This document shows, one piece after another, positions 27,742 through 36,747 of a stretch of DNA of 64,000 bases. The stretch comes from Ideonella_A intermedia_A (lineage in GTDB: Bacteria; Pseudomonadota; Gammaproteobacteria; Burkholderiales; Burkholderiaceae_C): the NCBI GenBank assembly GCA_943370175.1, contig CALRPU020000003.1, forward strand, positions 1 to 64,000, given 5' to 3'. A program made the translations under genes and the position numbers. The notes beneath the pieces are model-generated. The model saw only the letters and a list, made by a program, of their open reading frames with translations. It was not told the origin of the DNA and ran no database searches. Each line of letters opens with the position of its first letter. Positions within the stretch are counted from its first letter, which is position 1.

Positions 27742-28702
27742 GGTGTTGATCGGCACGCTGGTGGCCAGCACCCTGCGGGTGTCGGTGCCCTTGATCCTGT
27801 GCGCGCTGGCCGGGGTGCTGTGCGAGCGCGCCGGGGTGATCGACCTGGGGCTCGAAGGCAAGATGCTGTTGACGGCCTTCGCCGCGGCAGCGGTGGGGTC
27901 GGTCACCGGCTCACTGCCGCTGGCACTCGGCGCGGCGCTGGCGGTGGGCGTGGCCTTGTCGATGGTGCACGCCTATGCCTGCGTCAGCCACCGCGGCGAT
28001 CAGGTCGTGCTGGGCATGGCCATCACGATGACGGCGGTCGGGCTCACCGTGGTGCTGGGCATCGCCTGGTTCGCCCAGGGCGGGCAGACGCCGCCCCTGC
28101 CAGACGACGTTCGACTGGGGCGATGGTTCGTTGGCGCGGGCGAGGTGGTGGCGGGCATTCCGCTGGTGGGCCAGGCGCTGTCGATCGCCTTCTTCGGTCA
28201 CACGCTGCTGGTCTATGTGTCGTTGGCGCTGGTCGGCGGCGTGTGGTGGCTGCTGTTTCGCACGCGCTTCGGCCTGCGGCTGCGCGCCGCGGGGGAAAAC
28301 CCGGCCATGGTCGACGCCGCTGGCGTGTCGGTGCTGGGGCTGCGCTACCAGGCGCTGGCGCTCAACGGTGTGCTGTGCTCGCTGGCCGGCGCCTCGCTGG
28401 TGCTGACACAGAACCCCAGTTTCATTCCCAACATGACGGCCGGCCGCGGCTACATGGCGCTGGCCGCGATGATCTTCGGCAAGTGGCATCCGGTGGGCGC
28501 GCTGTGGGCCTGCCTGCTGTTCGGCTTCCTGGACGCGGTGTCGATCCGCTTGCAAGGCGTGGTGCTGCCGGTGATCGGCGAGGTGCCGGTGCAGGCGATC
28601 CAGGCCCTGCCCTACCTGCTGACCGTGGTGCTGCTGGCCGGCTTCATCGGCCACGCCCGGGCGCCGGCCGCGCTGGGCCGCCCGTACGTCAAGGAACGCT
28701 GA
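27734..28702 (+). CDS. nucleoside ABC importer A, permease 2
   Basis: The 322-residue BPD_transp_2 permease is shorter than its partner, as is usual. Landmarks are LCALAGVLCERAGVIDLGLE, LRAAGENPAMVDAAGVSV and YMALAAMIFGKWHPVGALW. ATG 27734 lies inside the end of permease 1; the open frame further upstream is not family-like. The gene is followed 53 bases later by the purine nucleoside phosphorylase gene, which supports nucleosides as the cargo. Confidence 0.92.
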   Translation: MDEVLIGTLVASTLRVSVPLILCALAGVLCERAGVIDLGLEGKMLLTAFAAAAVGSVTGSLPLALGAALAVGVALSMVHAYACVSHRGDQVVLGMAITMTAVGLTVVLGIAWFAQGGQTPPLPDDVRLGRWFVGAGEVVAGIPLVGQALSIAFFGHTLLVYVSLALVGGVWWLLFRTRFGLRLRAAGENPAMVDAAGVSVLGLRYQALALNGVLCSLAGASLVLTQNPSFIPNMTAGRGYMALAAMIFGKWHPVGALWACLLFGFLDAVSIRLQGVVLPVIGEVPVQAIQALPYLLTVVLLAGFIGHARAPAALGRPYVKER

Positions 28703-28755
28703 GCCCGTCGCCGCCTGGCCGCACCCTGCCCGCCCTCTTCTGACCGGACCCCACC

Positions 28756-29562
28756 ATGACCGACCCCATTCACACCAGCGCCGACCGCCTGCGTGCCACC
28801 GGCGTTCACCCGCGCATCGCGGTGCTGCTCGGCTCCGGCTGGGGCCCGGTGGCCGAGCGCGTTCAGGGCGCCATCGACGTGCCCTATGCGGAGCTGCCGG
28901 CCTTTCCGGCGCTGGCCGTGGGCGGCCACGCCGGCAAGGTGCGGCTGGGTCAGTTGGGCGGCAAGCCCGTGGCGGTGCTGGCCGGCCGCAAGCACGCCTA
29001 TGAAACCGGCGAGGCCGACGGCATGAAAGGCGCGGTGCGCGCGCTGGCCGCGCTGGGCGTGGAGGTGCTGGTGCAGACCAACGCCGCCGGCAGCATGGAC
29101 CCGGCGATGCGCCCCGGCGAGCTGATGCTGATCACCGACCACCTGAACGTGGTGCAGCGCTCGCCGCTGTTCAACGAGCCCGGCGATGGCCGCTTCGTCG
29201 ACATGTCGGCCGCCTACGACCCGGCGCTCGGCCGCCAGGCCCTGGCCGTGGCCCGGGCGCGCGGCATCACCTTGCACGAGGGCGTCTACGCCTGGGTCAT
29301 GGGCCCGCAGTTCGAGACGCCGGCCGAAATCCGCTGGCTGCGCAGCACCGGCGCGCAGGCCGTGGGCATGAGCACGGTGCCCGAGACCATCCTCGCCCGG
29401 CACGCCCGGATGCGCGTGCTGGCCCTGTCGATGCTGACCAACATGGCCGCCGGCATGGCCGACGAAACCTTGAGCCACGCCCACACACTGGCCACGGCCC
29501 AGGCCGCCAGCGCGCGCGCGGTCGACCTGCTGGAAGCGGTCGTGGCCACGATCGCGCTGTGA
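28756..29562 (+). CDS. purine nucleoside phosphorylase (inosine/guanosine type)
   Basis: The 268-residue trimeric-type PNP (family 2) starts the fold with RIAVLLGSGWGPVAE, where the Ser binds phosphate. It continues with GRKHAYETGEADGM, VLVQTNAAGSMDPAMRPGEL, the purine-site region VYAWVMGPQFETPAEIRWL and GMSTVPETILARHARM. It cleaves inosine, guanosine and deoxy forms to base and (deoxy)ribose 1-phosphate. It sits downstream of importer A and upstream of deoC, which gives an import-cleave-recycle order. Confidence 0.92.
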   Translation: MTDPIHTSADRLRATGVHPRIAVLLGSGWGPVAERVQGAIDVPYAELPAFPALAVGGHAGKVRLGQLGGKPVAVLAGRKHAYETGEADGMKGAVRALAALGVEVLVQTNAAGSMDPAMRPGELMLITDHLNVVQRSPLFNEPGDGRFVDMSAAYDPALGRQALAVARARGITLHEGVYAWVMGPQFETPAEIRWLRSTGAQAVGMSTVPETILARHARMRVLALSMLTNMAAGMADETLSHAHTLATAQAASARAVDLLEAVVATIAL

Positions 29563-29593
29563 AGACGACGCCGACCACCCAGACCCTGTTCCC

Positions 29594-30355
29594 ATGACCC
29601 CCACGATCCCGCCCACGCCCCAGCAGACCGCCCGCCTGGCCCTGGCCTGCCTGGACCTGACCAGCCTGAACGATCAAGACACCGAAGCCGACATCGCCCG
29701 CCTGTGCGAACGGGCCCAGGGTCCGCACGGCCTGACCGCCGCGGTGTGCGTCTGGCCGCGCTTTGCGGCCTTCGCGCGGGCGCAGCTTCCTGAGGCGGTC
29801 AAGGTCGCGGCGGTGGCGAACTTTCCGGACGGGGGCAGCGACATCGCCCGCGCCGTCGGCGACACCCGGGCCATCGTCGATGCCGGCGCGCAGGAAGTGG
29901 ACGTCGTCATGCCCTACCGGCACCTGGACGCCGCCCCGGCCCTGCTGGCCGCCGTGCGCACTGCCTGCACCGGGCTCACGCTGAAGGTGATCCTCGAAAC
30001 CGGCGAGGTGCGGAGCGAGGCGGTGGTGCGGCGGGCTTGCGCCATCGCGCTGGACGCTGGTGCGGACTTTCTGAAGACGAGCACCGGCAAGACGCCCGTC
30101 AGCGCCACGCCGACCGCGGCGCAGTGGCTGCTGCAGGCCATTGCCGACGGCGGGCACACCTCGGTGGGCTTCAAGCCGGCCGGTGGCATCCGCACCGTGG
30201 CCGACGCCGCGCTGTACATGGGCCTGACCGCTCAAAGCTTGGGTGAAGTGACGCCGGCCCGCTTTCGCATCGGCGCCAGCGGGCTGCTCAACGACATCGA
30301 GGCGGTGCTGTCGGGCACCACCAGCGGCCCGGCCGCTGCCCCCGGCACCTACTGA
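29594..30355 (+). CDS. deoC: deoxyribose-phosphate aldolase
   Basis: The 253-residue TIM-barrel class I aldolase splits 2-deoxyribose 5-phosphate to glyceraldehyde 3-phosphate and acetaldehyde. Visible features are LDLTSLNDQDT, FPDGGSDIARAVGDTRAIVD, a lysine in LKVILETGEV and the Schiff-base lysine in DFLKTSTGK, then GFKPAGGIRTV at the phosphate site. It is last in operon A and would consume deoxyribose released by the phosphorylase. A phosphopentomutase gene (deoB) is not present in the window. Confidence 0.93.
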   Translation: MTPTIPPTPQQTARLALACLDLTSLNDQDTEADIARLCERAQGPHGLTAAVCVWPRFAAFARAQLPEAVKVAAVANFPDGGSDIARAVGDTRAIVDAGAQEVDVVMPYRHLDAAPALLAAVRTACTGLTLKVILETGEVRSEAVVRRACAIALDAGADFLKTSTGKTPVSATPTAAQWLLQAIADGGHTSVGFKPAGGIRTVADAALYMGLTAQSLGEVTPARFRIGASGLLNDIEAVLSGTTSGPAAAPGTY

Positions 30356-30413
30356 AGCCGGTGGAGCGCTGAAACCGCGCAGAACCCGCCCTCGCCACGC
30401 GCCAACGTCGCGC

Positions 30414-31358
30414 TCAACGCTCCCCCTTGCGGTAGGGCTTCATCAACGCCTGCGGGTAGGCCGCCCGGCGCGCCACCAGCACCAGCGCAACGATGCTCAG
30501 CAGGTAGGGCAGCATCAGGTAAACCTGGTAAGGCAACTCGACCCCCAGTGCCCCTGCGGCGCCGTCCGCCTGCTGCAATCGCAACTGCAGCGCGTCGAAA
30601 AAGGCAAACAGCAGCGCGCCCACCAAAGCCTTGGCTGGCCGCCACGAGGCAAACACCACCAGCGCCACGCACACCCAGCCGCGGCCATTGACCATGTTGA
30701 AGTAGAAGGCGTTGAAGGCCGCAAGCGTCAGGAAGGCCCCGGCCACGCCCATCAAGGCGCTGCCTGCCGCGATCGCCCCCACGCGCACCGCCACCACGTT
30801 GATGCCCTGGCCTTCGGCCGCCGCCGGGTTTTCGCCGACCATGCGGATCGCCAGGCCCAACGGCGTGCGGTTCAGCAGCCACGCCAGCGCGGGCACCAGC
30901 AGGAGTGCGAGCAAGGTCAGCGGCGTCTGGGCGTTGAGCACCGGCACCGGCAGCCAGGCCATGTCGGCGAAGGGCGTGATGGTGGGTGGGCTGTCGACCT
31001 TGGGAAAGCTCACGCGGTAGGCGTAGCTCGCCACGCTGGTGGCCAGCAAGGTGATGCCCAGGCCCGCCACGTGCTGCGACAACGCCAAGCCCACGGTCAG
31101 CAGCCCGTGCAGCAGGCCCAGCGCCAGGCCGGTGGCCGCCGCGGCCGCCACGCCCAGCCAGAGGCCGCCGCCCAGGTAGACGGTCAGCCAGCCGGTGAAG
31201 GCGCCAGCCACCATGATGCCCTCGATGCCAAGGTTCAACACGCCGGCCCGCTCGCACAGCAGCACGCCCAGCGTGCCCAGGATCAGCGGCGTGGCGATGC
31301 GCAGCACGGCCACCCAGAACGGCAGGCCCGTCAGCAGGTCGGCCACCTCAGCCAGCAT
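30414..31358 (-). CDS. nucleoside ABC importer B, permease 2
   Basis: The protein has about 314 residues and is a BPD_transp_2 permease of the short type. Landmarks are GTLGVLLCERAGVLNLGIEG, IRMVGENPAAAEGQGIN and YFNMVNGRGWVCVALVVFAS. The ATG at 31358 overlaps the end of permease 1 by 11 bases; a GTG at 31370 is possible. It is the last gene of operon B, which converges on deoC. The C-terminus ends in a Lys/Arg-rich tail (KPYRKGER), like permease 2 of importer A (PYVKER). Confidence 0.9.
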   Translation of the reverse strand: MLAEVADLLTGLPFWVAVLRIATPLILGTLGVLLCERAGVLNLGIEGIMVAGAFTGWLTVYLGGGLWLGVAAAAATGLALGLLHGLLTVGLALSQHVAGLGITLLATSVASYAYRVSFPKVDSPPTITPFADMAWLPVPVLNAQTPLTLLALLLVPALAWLLNRTPLGLAIRMVGENPAAAEGQGINVVAVRVGAIAAGSALMGVAGAFLTLAAFNAFYFNMVNGRGWVCVALVVFASWRPAKALVGALLFAFFDALQLRLQQADGAAGALGVELPYQVYLMLPYLLSIVALVLVARRAAYPQALMKPYRKGER

Positions 31359-32451
31359 GGTGCCCCCCACCGGCCGGCCCGCGCAGCACCAGCCGGTACT
31401 GGGCGAACATGGACGCCACCAGCATCGACAGCAAGGCCACCGCGACGATCACGTCGGCGATGTACGTCGGCACGTTCACGGCCCGGCTCATGCCGTCGGC
31501 GCCCACGAGGATGCCGGCCACGAACACCGCGGCGGCAACCACGCCCAGCGGGTTCAGCGCCGCCAGCATCGCGATGACGATGCCGCTGTAGCCGTAGCCC
31601 GGCGACATGTCCAGCGTGACGTAGCCGGTGCGCCCGGCCACCTCGATGGCGCCCGCCAGCCCCGCGAGCGCGCCGGACAGCAAGGCCACCGCCACGGTGG
31701 TGCGGCCCACCGGCAGCCCGGCGAACGCCGCGGCCTGCGGGTTGGCGCCCACCGCGCGCACCGCGAGGCCCAGCGTGCTGCGGCCGAGCACCAGCCACAG
31801 GCCGCCAGCCAGCACCAGCGCCCACAACAGGCCGGTGTGCAGGCGGCTGCGCTCGATCAGCTTGTCCAGCTGCAAGGCGTCCTGCAGGGCGACGCTCTGC
31901 GGCCAACCCATCGCACCGGGGTCCTTCATCGGCCCGTCAATCAGCATCGACACCGCCAGCAGCACGACGAAATTCAGCAGCAGCGTGGTCACCACCTCGT
32001 CCACGCCGAGGTGGCGCTTGAGCAGCGCCGGGCCCAGCAGCAGCACCGCACCGGCCCCGGCGGCGGCCGCCATCATCACGGGGAACAGCAGCGCACTGGG
32101 CAGCGCGAAGCCCGCACCGTCATTCACCCCGGCGTGCAGGCCGCCCACCGCCACGGCCGCGAGCGCGCCGGCGTACAGCTGCCCCTCGCCACCGATGTTG
32201 AACAGCCGCGCCCGGAAGGCCACCGCCGCGGCCAGCCCGGTGAGGATCAGCGGCGTGGCGCGGGTCAAGGTTTCGGCCCAGGCAAAGCGCGAGCCGAAGC
32301 CGCCTTCCAGCAGCAGCGCATAGGCTCGGCCCACCGGCGCGCCAGCCCAGGCCACAAGGCCCGCGCTGACCAGCAGCGTGAACGCGAGGGCGATCACCGG
32401 CGCGGCGAACTGGGCGGCCCGGGACCGCGTGGCCCGGCGTTCAAGGTGCAT
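31348..32451 (-). CDS. nucleoside ABC importer B, permease 1
   Basis: The 367-residue BPD_transp_2 permease is the long type. Landmarks are AFRARLFNIGGEGQLYAGAL, VRAVGANPQAAAFAGLPV and GYGYSGIVIAMLAALNPLGV. It overlaps the ATPase gene by 11 bases upstream and permease 2 downstream. Together with the partner permease it forms the channel of the second BMP-type importer. Confidence 0.91.
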   Translation of the reverse strand: MHLERRATRSRAAQFAAPVIALAFTLLVSAGLVAWAGAPVGRAYALLLEGGFGSRFAWAETLTRATPLILTGLAAAVAFRARLFNIGGEGQLYAGALAAVAVGGLHAGVNDGAGFALPSALLFPVMMAAAAGAGAVLLLGPALLKRHLGVDEVVTTLLLNFVVLLAVSMLIDGPMKDPGAMGWPQSVALQDALQLDKLIERSRLHTGLLWALVLAGGLWLVLGRSTLGLAVRAVGANPQAAAFAGLPVGRTTVAVALLSGALAGLAGAIEVAGRTGYVTLDMSPGYGYSGIVIAMLAALNPLGVVAAAVFVAGILVGADGMSRAVNVPTYIADVIVAVALLSMLVASMFAQYRLVLRGPAGGGHHAG

Positions 32452-34009
32452 GGGGGGACTCCATTGATCCGCCGGACATGGCCAAGCCGATGGCCGCCAG
32501 GCTCCAGTCGGCCACCGGGCGGGCGGGGGTGAGTCGGCCCTGGTGAATCACGGCCACGCGGTCGGCAATGGCCAGGATCTCGTCGAGGTCTTCGCAGATC
32601 AGCAACACCGCCGCCCCAGCGGCACAGGCATCGAGCAGCCGCTGATGAACATCAGCGACCGCGCCGATGTCCAAGCCCCAGGTCGGTTGGTCGGCCACGA
32701 TCAGCGGTGGCACGGCGGTGCCGGCGTCACCGGGCGGCATCAACGCGCGGCCGAGGATGAGCTTTTGCATGTTGCCGCCGGACAGTGCGCGCGTGGGCGT
32801 GGCCACGCCGTGGGCCTCGGTGCCGCGCACGTCGAAATCGGCCACGATGCGCCGCGCATGGGCTTGCGCCGCGCCGCGCCGCACCCAGCCCAGCCGCGAC
32901 ACCGCGGGCTGGTGCAAGCGCTCCATCACCGCGTTCTCCCACAGCGGGAGGTCGCCAACCACGCCGGTGGCGTGGCGGTCTTCCGGGATGCGCGCCACGC
33001 CGGCGTCGACCCAGGCGCGCGGGCGGGCCGGCAGGGCGCGACCATTCAGCCGCAGCGCGCCGCGGTCGGCGGCGCGCTGGCCAAACAGCAGCTCGGCCAG
33101 GGCCTGCTGCCCGTTGCCCGACACCCCGGCGATGGCCAGCACCTCGCCGGCGTGCACGCTGAGGTGGACGTCGTCCAGCAGCGGGCGGGCGCCGGGGCCG
33201 TTCACGCCGACACCACGCAACTCGCACACCGGCGCGCCAGCCGCGCGCGCGCCGCGCTGCACGGGCGGCACACTGCGGCCCACCATCAGGTCGGCCAGCT
33301 GCGCCTTGCTGGCCTGCGCGGCGGGCAGCGTGGCCACCAGCCGCCCGCCACGCAGCACGGCGATGCGGTGCGACACGCGCAGCACCTCGTCGAGCTTGTG
33401 GCTGATGAAGATCAGGCTCAGGCCCTGTTCGACCAGCCGCTGCAGCGTGTTGAACAGCGACTCGGCCTCGGCCGGCGTCAGCACGGCCGTGGGCTCGTCG
33501 AGGATCAGGATGCGCGTGCCGTCCCGGCCCGTGACCAGCGCCTTGAGGATCTCCACGCGTTGCCGCTCGCCCACCGACAGCGCGCCCACGCGCGCTTCGG
33601 GGTCGACCTGCAGGCCAAAGCGCTGCGCGGTCTGCAGCAAGCGCTCGCGGGCCGCACGGCGGCGCGAGAACGGTTGCCACAGTGGCTCGCTGCCCAGCAT
33701 CACGTTGTCGAGGACGCTGAGGTTGTCGGCCAGCGTGAAGTGCTGGTGCACCATGCCGATGCCAGCGGCCAGGGCGGCCCGGGCATTGCCCGGCGGCAGG
33801 CGCTGGCCGTGCACCTCGATGTCGCCGGTGTCGGCCCGGTAGTGACCGAACAGGATCGACACCAGCGTGCTCTTGCCCGCGCCGTTTTCGCCGAGCAGGG
33901 CCAGCACCTCGCCGGGCGCCAGGTCCAGGCTGATGTCGTCGTTGGCCACCAGCGCGCCGAAGCGCTTGGTGATGTGGCGCAGCCGCAGCGCGGGCGGGGT
34001 CACCGTCAT
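32441..34009 (-). CDS. nucleoside ABC importer B, tandem ATPase
   Basis: The 522-residue double ABC ATPase has a first domain with GENGAGKST, LSVGERQR and ILILDEPTAVLTP. The second has a degenerate loop (GVSGNGQQAL), the signature LSGGNMQK and ADQPTWGLDIGAV with Gln at the catalytic Glu position. The architecture is the same as importer A, but the sequence is clearly different, so the two importers are not a recent duplication. It starts 9 bases after the binding-protein stop. Confidence 0.92.
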   Translation of the reverse strand: MTVTPPALRLRHITKRFGALVANDDISLDLAPGEVLALLGENGAGKSTLVSILFGHYRADTGDIEVHGQRLPPGNARAALAAGIGMVHQHFTLADNLSVLDNVMLGSEPLWQPFSRRRAARERLLQTAQRFGLQVDPEARVGALSVGERQRVEILKALVTGRDGTRILILDEPTAVLTPAEAESLFNTLQRLVEQGLSLIFISHKLDEVLRVSHRIAVLRGGRLVATLPAAQASKAQLADLMVGRSVPPVQRGARAAGAPVCELRGVGVNGPGARPLLDDVHLSVHAGEVLAIAGVSGNGQQALAELLFGQRAADRGALRLNGRALPARPRAWVDAGVARIPEDRHATGVVGDLPLWENAVMERLHQPAVSRLGWVRRGAAQAHARRIVADFDVRGTEAHGVATPTRALSGGNMQKLILGRALMPPGDAGTAVPPLIVADQPTWGLDIGAVADVHQRLLDACAAGAAVLLICEDLDEILAIADRVAVIHQGRLTPARPVADWSLAAIGLAMSGGSMESPHAP

Positions 34010-34018
34010 CGCGCCGGC

Positions 34019-35008
34019 TTACTTCCCCTTGGGCTGGGCGTCGTCGACCTTCACGGTGAACTTGCCGTCGAGGATGTCCTTCTCGCGCGCCTTCACCTTG
34101 GCGGCCAGGTCGGCCGGCACCTTGCTGGCAAAGGTGCCCAGCGGCGCCAATTCGCTGCCCTTGAACTTCATCATCGAGTATTTGCCGTAGTCCTCGGCCT
34201 TGAACTGGCCGGCCTTGACGGTCTTGAGCGCCAGGTCGATGGTGGGCTCCATGTTCCAAAGTGCGGACGCGACCACGGTGTCGGGGTACTTGTCCTGGGT
34301 GTTGATGACGTTGCCGATGGCGAGCTTGCCCTTCTCCTTGGCGGCGTCGCTGACGCCGAAGCGCTCGGCGTACAACACGTCGGCGCCCTTGTCGATCATC
34401 GCGAACGCGGCTTCCTTGGCCTTGGGCGGGTCGAACCAGCTGTTGATGAAGCTGATGGTGAATTCGGCCTTCGGGTTGATTTCCTTCGCGCCGGCGATGA
34501 AGGCGTTCATCAGGCGGTTGACCTCCGGGATCGGGTAGCCGCCCACCAGGCCGATCTTGCCGGTCTTGCTCATGCCGCCGGCGATCATGCCGGTGAGGTA
34601 GGCCGGCTCCTGGATGTAGTTGTCGAAGACGCTGAAGTTGGGCGCCTGCGGCTTGCCGGAGCTGCCCATCAGAAAGCTCACCTTCGGGTAGTCCTTGGCC
34701 ACCTTGCGGGCGGCGGCCTCGACCGCGAAGGACTCGCCCACGATCAGCGTGTGGCCGGCTTCGGCGTAGCCGCGCATCACGCGCTCATAGTCGGCGTTGC
34801 TGACGTTCTCGCTGAAGACGTACTCGACCTCGCCACGGGCGACGGCCGCCTTCAGGGCCTTGTCGATGCGGCTGACCCACTGCTGTTCCACCGGCACGGT
34901 GTAGATCGCAGCGACCTTCAGCTTGGCTTGGGCGTGCGCGGCGGGCGCCATCGCGACGGCGGCCACGGCGGCCAGGCTGAGCAAGGTGGTGCGGCGGGAA
35001 GAGGTCAT
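34019..35008 (-). CDS. BMP-family substrate-binding protein (importer B)
   Basis: The 329-residue protein has a signal peptide (TTLLSLAAVAAVAMAPAAHA) and the BMP domain: VAAIYTVPVEQQWVSRIDKA, TLIVGESFAVEAAARKVA, YIQEPAYLTGMIAGGMSKTG and GGYPIPEVNRLMNAFIAGAK. It starts IYTVPVEQQW where importer A has IYDMGGKFDKSF, so ligand preference probably differs. ATG 35008 has AGGAG a few bases upstream. It heads operon B, transcribed towards operon A. Confidence 0.92.
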   Translation of the reverse strand: MTSSRRTTLLSLAAVAAVAMAPAAHAQAKLKVAAIYTVPVEQQWVSRIDKALKAAVARGEVEYVFSENVSNADYERVMRGYAEAGHTLIVGESFAVEAAARKVAKDYPKVSFLMGSSGKPQAPNFSVFDNYIQEPAYLTGMIAGGMSKTGKIGLVGGYPIPEVNRLMNAFIAGAKEINPKAEFTISFINSWFDPPKAKEAAFAMIDKGADVLYAERFGVSDAAKEKGKLAIGNVINTQDKYPDTVVASALWNMEPTIDLALKTVKAGQFKAEDYGKYSMMKFKGSELAPLGTFASKVPADLAAKVKAREKDILDGKFTVKVDDAQPKGK

Positions 35009-35168
35009 GAAGGCTCCTGGTGCAGACGAGGAAGGGCAACGAGGGGTGGGCTTAGGGGGCGGCAGGCGGCGCCAGCCAGACACTTTAGCGGCTGCCCGGG
35101 TCTGAGCAAAAGGCTTGCCACCATCGCCGCCGGCGCCACCGCGGGGCAGTGCCGCCAGGGTCCGCACC

Positions 35169-35174
35169 TAAAAT
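35169..35174 (+). promoter_or_regulatory. putative -10 box of purB
   Basis: TAAAAT at 35169-35174, 42 bases before the purB ATG, is the only sigma70-like -10 hexamer in this G+C-rich gap. It has no good -35 partner, which is common in this group of bacteria. Confidence 0.4.
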
Positions 35175-35216
35175 CCGGCCTCCGTCCTGACCCATGACCG
35201 GCCCCGCCGCATCGCC

Positions 35217-36599
35217 ATGTCCTCCATTTCCTTGTCCGCGCTGACCGCGCTCAGCCCGCTCGATGGCCGCTACGCCGGCAAGGTGGCCGCGCTGCGGCCG
35301 CTGTTGTCCGAATTCGGGCTGATGCACCGCCGCGTGCAGGTGGAAGTCGAGTGGTTCATCGCGCTGTCGGACGCCGGTTTTGCCGAGTTCCAGCCGCTTG
35401 GCGAGGCCGCGCGCGGCCTGCTGCGCGGCAAGGTGGCGAATTTCAGCGAAGCCGACGCCCAGGCGATCAAGGACATCGAGAAGACCACCAACCACGACGT
35501 GAAGGCGGTCGAGTACTGGATCAAGCGCCAGTTCGACGGCCAGCCGGAACTGTTGGCCGCCGCCGAGTTCGTGCACTTCGCCTGCACCAGCGAGGACATC
35601 AACAACACCAGCCACGCGCTGATGCTGAAGGCCGCGCGCGAGGACGTGCTGCTGCCGGCCATCGACGGCCTGCGCCAGCGCCTTGGGCAGATGGCCCGCG
35701 CAATGGCCGCGGTGCCCATGTTGAGCCGCACCCACGGCCAGACCGCGAGCCCGACCACCGTGGGCAAGGAAATCGCCAACGTGGTGGCCCGCCTGGCCAC
35801 CGCCCGCGAGCGCATCGCCAGCGTGCGCCTGCTGGCCAAGATGAACGGCGCGGTGGGCAACTACAACGCCCACCTGTCGGCCTACCCGGCGCACGACTGG
35901 GAGGCCTTCAGCCGCGCGGTGATCGAGCAGCGGCTGGGCCTGAGCTTCAACCCTTACACCATTCAGATCGAGCCGCACGACTACATGGCCGAGTTGTTCG
36001 ATGCGGTCACCCGCACCAACACCATCCTGATCGACTGGTCGCGCGACGTCTGGGGCTACATCAGCCTGGGCTTCTTCAAGCAGCGCACCAAAGCGGGCGA
36101 GGTCGGGTCATCGACGATGCCGCACAAGGTGAACCCGATCGACTTCGAGAACGCCGAAGGCAACTTCGGCCTGGCCAACGCGCTGCTGACCCACTTGAGC
36201 CAGAAGCTGCCCATCAGCCGCTGGCAGCGCGACCTGACCGACTCGACCGTGCTGCGCAACATGGGCGTGGCGCTGGGGTATGCGCTGCTGGGCTACGACA
36301 GCCTGGCGCGCGGCCTGGACAAACTGGAGCTCAACGACGCCGCGCTGGCCGCCGACCTGGACCGCGCCTGGGAGGTGCTGGCCGAGCCCATCCAAACCGT
36401 GATGCGCCGCTACGGCCTGCCCGAGCCCTACGAGCAACTCAAGGCCTTCACCCGCGGCCAGCCGATGACCCGCGAGCTGATGCAGGGCTTCGTCGCGCGA
36501 CTGGACTTGCCCGAGGCCGAAAAGTCCCGCCTGCTGGCGATGACGCCGGCCAGCTACACCGGGCTGGCCCGCGACCTGGCGGCGCGCGTCACCGATTGA
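35217..36599 (+). CDS. purB: adenylosuccinate lyase
   Basis: The 460-residue fumarase-superfamily enzyme acts twice in purine synthesis, on SAICAR and on adenylosuccinate. Landmarks are LSPLDGRYAGKVAALRPLLS, HDVKAVEYWIK, FACTSEDINNTSHALML, LSRTHGQTASPTTVGKE and the signature loop SSTMPHKVNPIDFENAEGN with the catalytic serine. Length and start (MSSISLSALTALSPLDGRY) match the E. coli-like long form. It is monocistronic and divergent from importer B. Confidence 0.96.
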   Translation: MSSISLSALTALSPLDGRYAGKVAALRPLLSEFGLMHRRVQVEVEWFIALSDAGFAEFQPLGEAARGLLRGKVANFSEADAQAIKDIEKTTNHDVKAVEYWIKRQFDGQPELLAAAEFVHFACTSEDINNTSHALMLKAAREDVLLPAIDGLRQRLGQMARAMAAVPMLSRTHGQTASPTTVGKEIANVVARLATARERIASVRLLAKMNGAVGNYNAHLSAYPAHDWEAFSRAVIEQRLGLSFNPYTIQIEPHDYMAELFDAVTRTNTILIDWSRDVWGYISLGFFKQRTKAGEVGSSTMPHKVNPIDFENAEGNFGLANALLTHLSQKLPISRWQRDLTDSTVLRNMGVALGYALLGYDSLARGLDKLELNDAALAADLDRAWEVLAEPIQTVMRRYGLPEPYEQLKAFTRGQPMTRELMQGFVARLDLPEAEKSRLLAMTPASYTGLARDLAARVTD

Positions 36600-36735
36600 A
36601 CCGGGGTGCCTGGGCGCTGAGGCGCTGAGCGTCTGGCGCCGGCTTCGTTTGCCACGGCGCCGGTTCGCGCGCGGCCGGCTGCGCCAAGGCGGCGCGGCAG
36701 CATCACGGGTCCGAGCCGCATTGCGGCACGCCAGC

Positions 36736-36742
36736 AGGAGGT
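36736..36742 (+). promoter_or_regulatory. strong Shine-Dalgarno sequence of the harpin-like gene
   Basis: AGGAGGT lies 5 bases before ATG 36748, a near-perfect ribosome-binding site. It fixes the start well inside the longer open frame that begins at 36649. Confidence 0.7.
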
Positions 36743-36747
36743 CACGC

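Noticed and set aside
32543..35197. 884-codon plus-strand open frame
   Set aside because: It is antisense to importer B; it is His/Val/Gly-rich and has no domain.
36601..36690. GC-rich dyads after purB as a terminator
   Set aside because: The GGCGCC elements repeat directly and no T-run follows, so no clear terminator structure is supported.
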